Of a stretch of DNA of 55,033 nucleotides, positions 53,220 through 55,033 are shown one piece after another. A model generated the notes under the pieces. It saw only the letters and a program-made list of their open reading frames with translations. It was not told where the DNA came from and made no database searches. Within the stretch, counting starts at the first letter, position 1, and each line of letters begins with the position of its first letter. The position numbers and the translations under genes are program-made. Origin of the DNA: Elusimicrobiota bacterium (GTDB taxonomy: Bacteria; Elusimicrobiota; Elusimicrobia; UBA1565; UBA9628); contig JACRDQ010000028.1 of the NCBI GenBank assembly GCA_016218545.1, positions 1-55,033 on the forward strand, written 5' to 3'.

Positions 53220-54914
53220 TCACAGCCCGCTGCCCTTGATGATGGCGATCTTGATGAACTGCCTCTGGCTTCCCCACACGATCTCCGCCAAGTAGACGGC
53301 GGAGCCCACGGTCTTGCCCCCGTCGTTGCCGCAGTTCCACGGCGTGTAATATGTGCGGTTGCCTTCGAGGTAACCCTGGTTGATGGTCCGCACCAGTCCG
53401 CCCGTGACGTTGTAGATATTGATCCGCGTCTCCTCGAATTTCCCTGCGCCGGAGTCGGGCAAGGTGTAGCGGATCATCACTCCCTGAAAGGCCGGCAACG
53501 AGGCTCCGCCGGCCGCGGTGTCCGCCGTCAGGCCCGCATGCGTGGTGCAGTCGCCCGGGTTCGGGAAGCTGAAGGCGTGGATCTTCTCGGTCTTGAGCGT
53601 GCAAGGAGCAAACGGCTCCACGTACACGGGCGCCAGGCTGCTCACCGACACGGAAACGCTTCCGTCCAGGACGCCGGCGGTCCGCATGCTGAAGGCGTTT
53701 GAATAATCGGAAACGCCGCTTCCGGCATCAACGAACGGCACGGCCTCGGTGACGAGCGCGCAAGTCGTCGCGACGCCGGCGATGGCGAGAACCGCGTCCT
53801 GGCCTCCGTCGTTCCAGGCCGCCCACACGGGCCGTCCGTTCCTCGTGAACTTGTAGGCATGGATGCCCCCGGCCTGCTCGACCACGATCTCGATGTCGCT
53901 CCAGCCCGAGCCTTCCAGTTTCTCCGCCATCTTCTTATACGCGTAGTAGGAAAGCTTCTTCTGGCCAGCGCCGAAAGTTTTCAGCCCCGAGTACTTGGCA
54001 AAGCTTTGGACGACCGGGCTCATGTCGGTCAGGCTCAGCCAGAATGCCTTCTGGACGCCGTTGGCCCTGTGATAGAGGTAATCTTTCAAGAGCCATGCGG
54101 CCTGCGCTCGTTCGCTTCCAGAGCCCTGGAAACCCGCGACATCCTGGCTGGTAATCGCAGTCTCGGTTATCCAGATGGGCTTTATTCCAACCATATCTCT
54201 CATGGTCGCCAGCAAGCCGCGCACCGCGGCAAAGTCATAACTGTTCGGGTATACGTGATAAGACAAGATGTCGAAGTAGTTCGTGGAGCCCAGATCGATC
54301 AATCCCTGCAAGTATGGGGCCGAATCGACTCCTTGCCCCAGACCCGCCACGTTGATCATAAGCTGCGCCTGAGGGTCGGCAGTCTTCATCTCCTCGTAGG
54401 TCATCTTCAAGACCGCGTCGTATTCGCCAGGACTCTCAAAGGAACCGAATCCTCGAACCTTGTAATGCAGATCCGCCTCGTTATCCAGTTGCCAGTATTT
54501 CACCGGAGCCGTCAAGCCCGGCATGTCATCGACTCCATCGCCGTCATATCGTTCCACCGCTGCGCGCACATAGGCCCTGTAGGCGGATGCGTCCATTGGG
54601 ATGTAAGAAGCCGCTGAAACCCACTCTTCCGGAGACTGGCTCTTGAAAGGCCCCAGGGAAGGAAGCAGGCGAAGCCCATTTTCCTGCGCCACCCTCACGT
54701 AGACATCCTGATACGAAAAGTCGAAATCCATTCCATCCCTGTCATTGTCGATGTTTCCAAACGTAAAAGAGCCGAAGGAGTCGGGGTGTATTCTTGCATA
54801 CGCGGCTCCCAGATCCAGGAAAGCCGGGACTTTCTCCGTTATTAGATAGGCTTCCAGGTCATCGGAAGAGGCGATTCCATTGGCCTGCGCTACTAGAGCT
54901 AGTCTCGCATTCAT
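53220..54914 (-). CDS. Clan-A glycoside hydrolase with C-terminal sorting-like domain, 5' end cut by an IS
   Basis: 564 residues from the ATG at 54914, whose start overlaps the transposase stop. The (beta/alpha)8 part runs from about 25 to 330 with probable catalytic Glu146 (YWQLDNEADLHY) and Glu251 (PIWITETAI), as in GH5/GH39-type enzymes. A beta domain (340-450) and a FlgD/Por-like ending (about 480-564: TRINIYNVTGGLVRTI ... QFIKIAIIKG) follow. The N-terminus lacks a signal peptide although the C-terminal module and domain type call for export. I conclude that insertion of the IS removed the natural start; the present product is probably not secreted. Confidence 0.72.
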   Translation of the reverse strand: MNARLALVAQANGIASSDDLEAYLITEKVPAFLDLGAAYARIHPDSFGSFTFGNIDNDRDGMDFDFSYQDVYVRVAQENGLRLLPSLGPFKSQSPEEWVSAASYIPMDASAYRAYVRAAVERYDGDGVDDMPGLTAPVKYWQLDNEADLHYKVRGFGSFESPGEYDAVLKMTYEEMKTADPQAQLMINVAGLGQGVDSAPYLQGLIDLGSTNYFDILSYHVYPNSYDFAAVRGLLATMRDMVGIKPIWITETAITSQDVAGFQGSGSERAQAAWLLKDYLYHRANGVQKAFWLSLTDMSPVVQSFAKYSGLKTFGAGQKKLSYYAYKKMAEKLEGSGWSDIEIVVEQAGGIHAYKFTRNGRPVWAAWNDGGQDAVLAIAGVATTCALVTEAVPFVDAGSGVSDYSNAFSMRTAGVLDGSVSVSVSSLAPVYVEPFAPCTLKTEKIHAFSFPNPGDCTTHAGLTADTAAGGASLPAFQGVMIRYTLPDSGAGKFEETRINIYNVTGGLVRTINQGYLEGNRTYYTPWNCGNDGGKTVGSAVYLAEIVWGSQRQFIKIAIIKGSGL

Positions 54915-55033
54915 CGACGATGATTCCTGAATTTCCGCAGCGCGATCTTGATGCACGCCAGGGTGAAGAAGCCCTCATAGGCTTCAATCAGCCGGTCGTG
55001 TCGGACCTGGATGCGTCGCTCAAATCCAAGCCA
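54911..55033 (-). CDS. IS5-like transposase, C-terminal 40 residues (gene continues outside window)
   Basis: The frame enters at the window edge and ends with TGA at 54911-54913. The readable end, WLGFERRIQVRHDRLIEAY followed by a FFTLACIKIAL helix, matches the C-terminus of IS5/IS4-group DDE transposases (the WL-F-R-x2-x-R-YDRL-x-x-x-GF pattern). The last Glu of the DDE triad would lie just outside. Only the tail is visible, so integrity of the element cannot be judged. Confidence 0.8.
   Translation of the reverse strand, partial: WLGFERRIQVRHDRLIEAYEGFFTLACIKIALRKFRNHRR
54911..55033 (-). mobile_element. Insertion sequence end (boundary unresolved)
   Basis: Right part of an IS that carries the transposase tail. 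The element must end a few to some tens of bases left of 54911; a CTAGCTCTAG palindrome just after the stop may be part of its terminal repeat. The other end and any target duplication lie outside the window. Confidence 0.6.

Overview
The window is a GC-rich bacterial chromosome segment that most likely belongs to the phylum Elusimicrobiota. This is an inference from gene style: a short type IV pilin whose conserved region continues into EGATKGNLGQIRSALSIYY, a PilB/GspE-PilC/GspF cluster with several pseudopilins, many signal-peptide proteins of unknown family, giant TPR proteins and ATGA/GTGA-coupled operons. There is no rRNA or universal marker here to prove the phylum. Coding density is very high. 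The two ends (about 1-6.2 kb and 52.4-55 kb) are visibly richer in A and T than the middle.

Layout. 1-6.1 kb: a two-gene minus-strand operon for a secreted protein and a giant surface protein that runs off the left edge (possible caspase-like N-terminus, two OmpL47-like Ig repeats, an FN3-like domain, beta-propeller repeats). 6.6-12 kb: a type IV pilus / type II secretion operon (PAS protein with a Cys4 motif, PilB/GspE ATPase, GspF platform, three pseudopilins). 12.1-19 kb: membrane glycosyltransferase-like protein, EF-hand-loop secreted protein, membrane SGNH hydrolase, a short-repeat secreted protein, and an MltD-like transglycosylase with LysM. 19.4-26.3 kb: major pilin; a histidine kinase using the same Cys4 PAS, coupled to a secreted protein; methyltransferase; response regulator with a degenerate plus an intact receiver; OprP-like porin; DUF4143 AAA protein.

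26.7-31.7 kb is a housekeeping block on the minus strand: gap, pgk, secG, tRNA-Leu(GAG), a Mut7-C RNase-like protein, a TMTC-like membrane TPR protein and tRNA-Ala(GGC). A 33-bp-arm inverted repeat separates it from 31.9-34.5 kb, which encodes HMG-CoA synthase, thiolase and a DUF35 protein in the arrangement known from archaeal mevalonate synthesis. 34.6-41.7 kb is a TPR - ExbB/TolQ - ExbD - ExbD - TonB - secreted-protein operon, a proton-motive-force energised envelope machine. 41.8-43.9 kb has a secreted LURP-one-like protein and two unknowns.

43.9-48.6 kb is an exopolysaccharide operon: TPR/outer-membrane-barrel exporter, cellulose-synthase-like GT2, GH26 lipoprotein and two small helical (ferritin-like?) proteins, all overlapping end to start. 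48.9-52.3 kb is a plus-strand operon of three secreted proteins without close recognisable relatives, including a candidate Cys-His-Asp papain/transglutaminase-fold protein and an exported protein carrying a polymerase-beta-type nucleotidyltransferase motif. This is the best candidate for an undescribed system. The right end holds a secreted unknown, a clan-A glycoside hydrolase whose 5' end is cut by an insertion sequence, and the C-terminus of that IS5-like transposase at the window edge.
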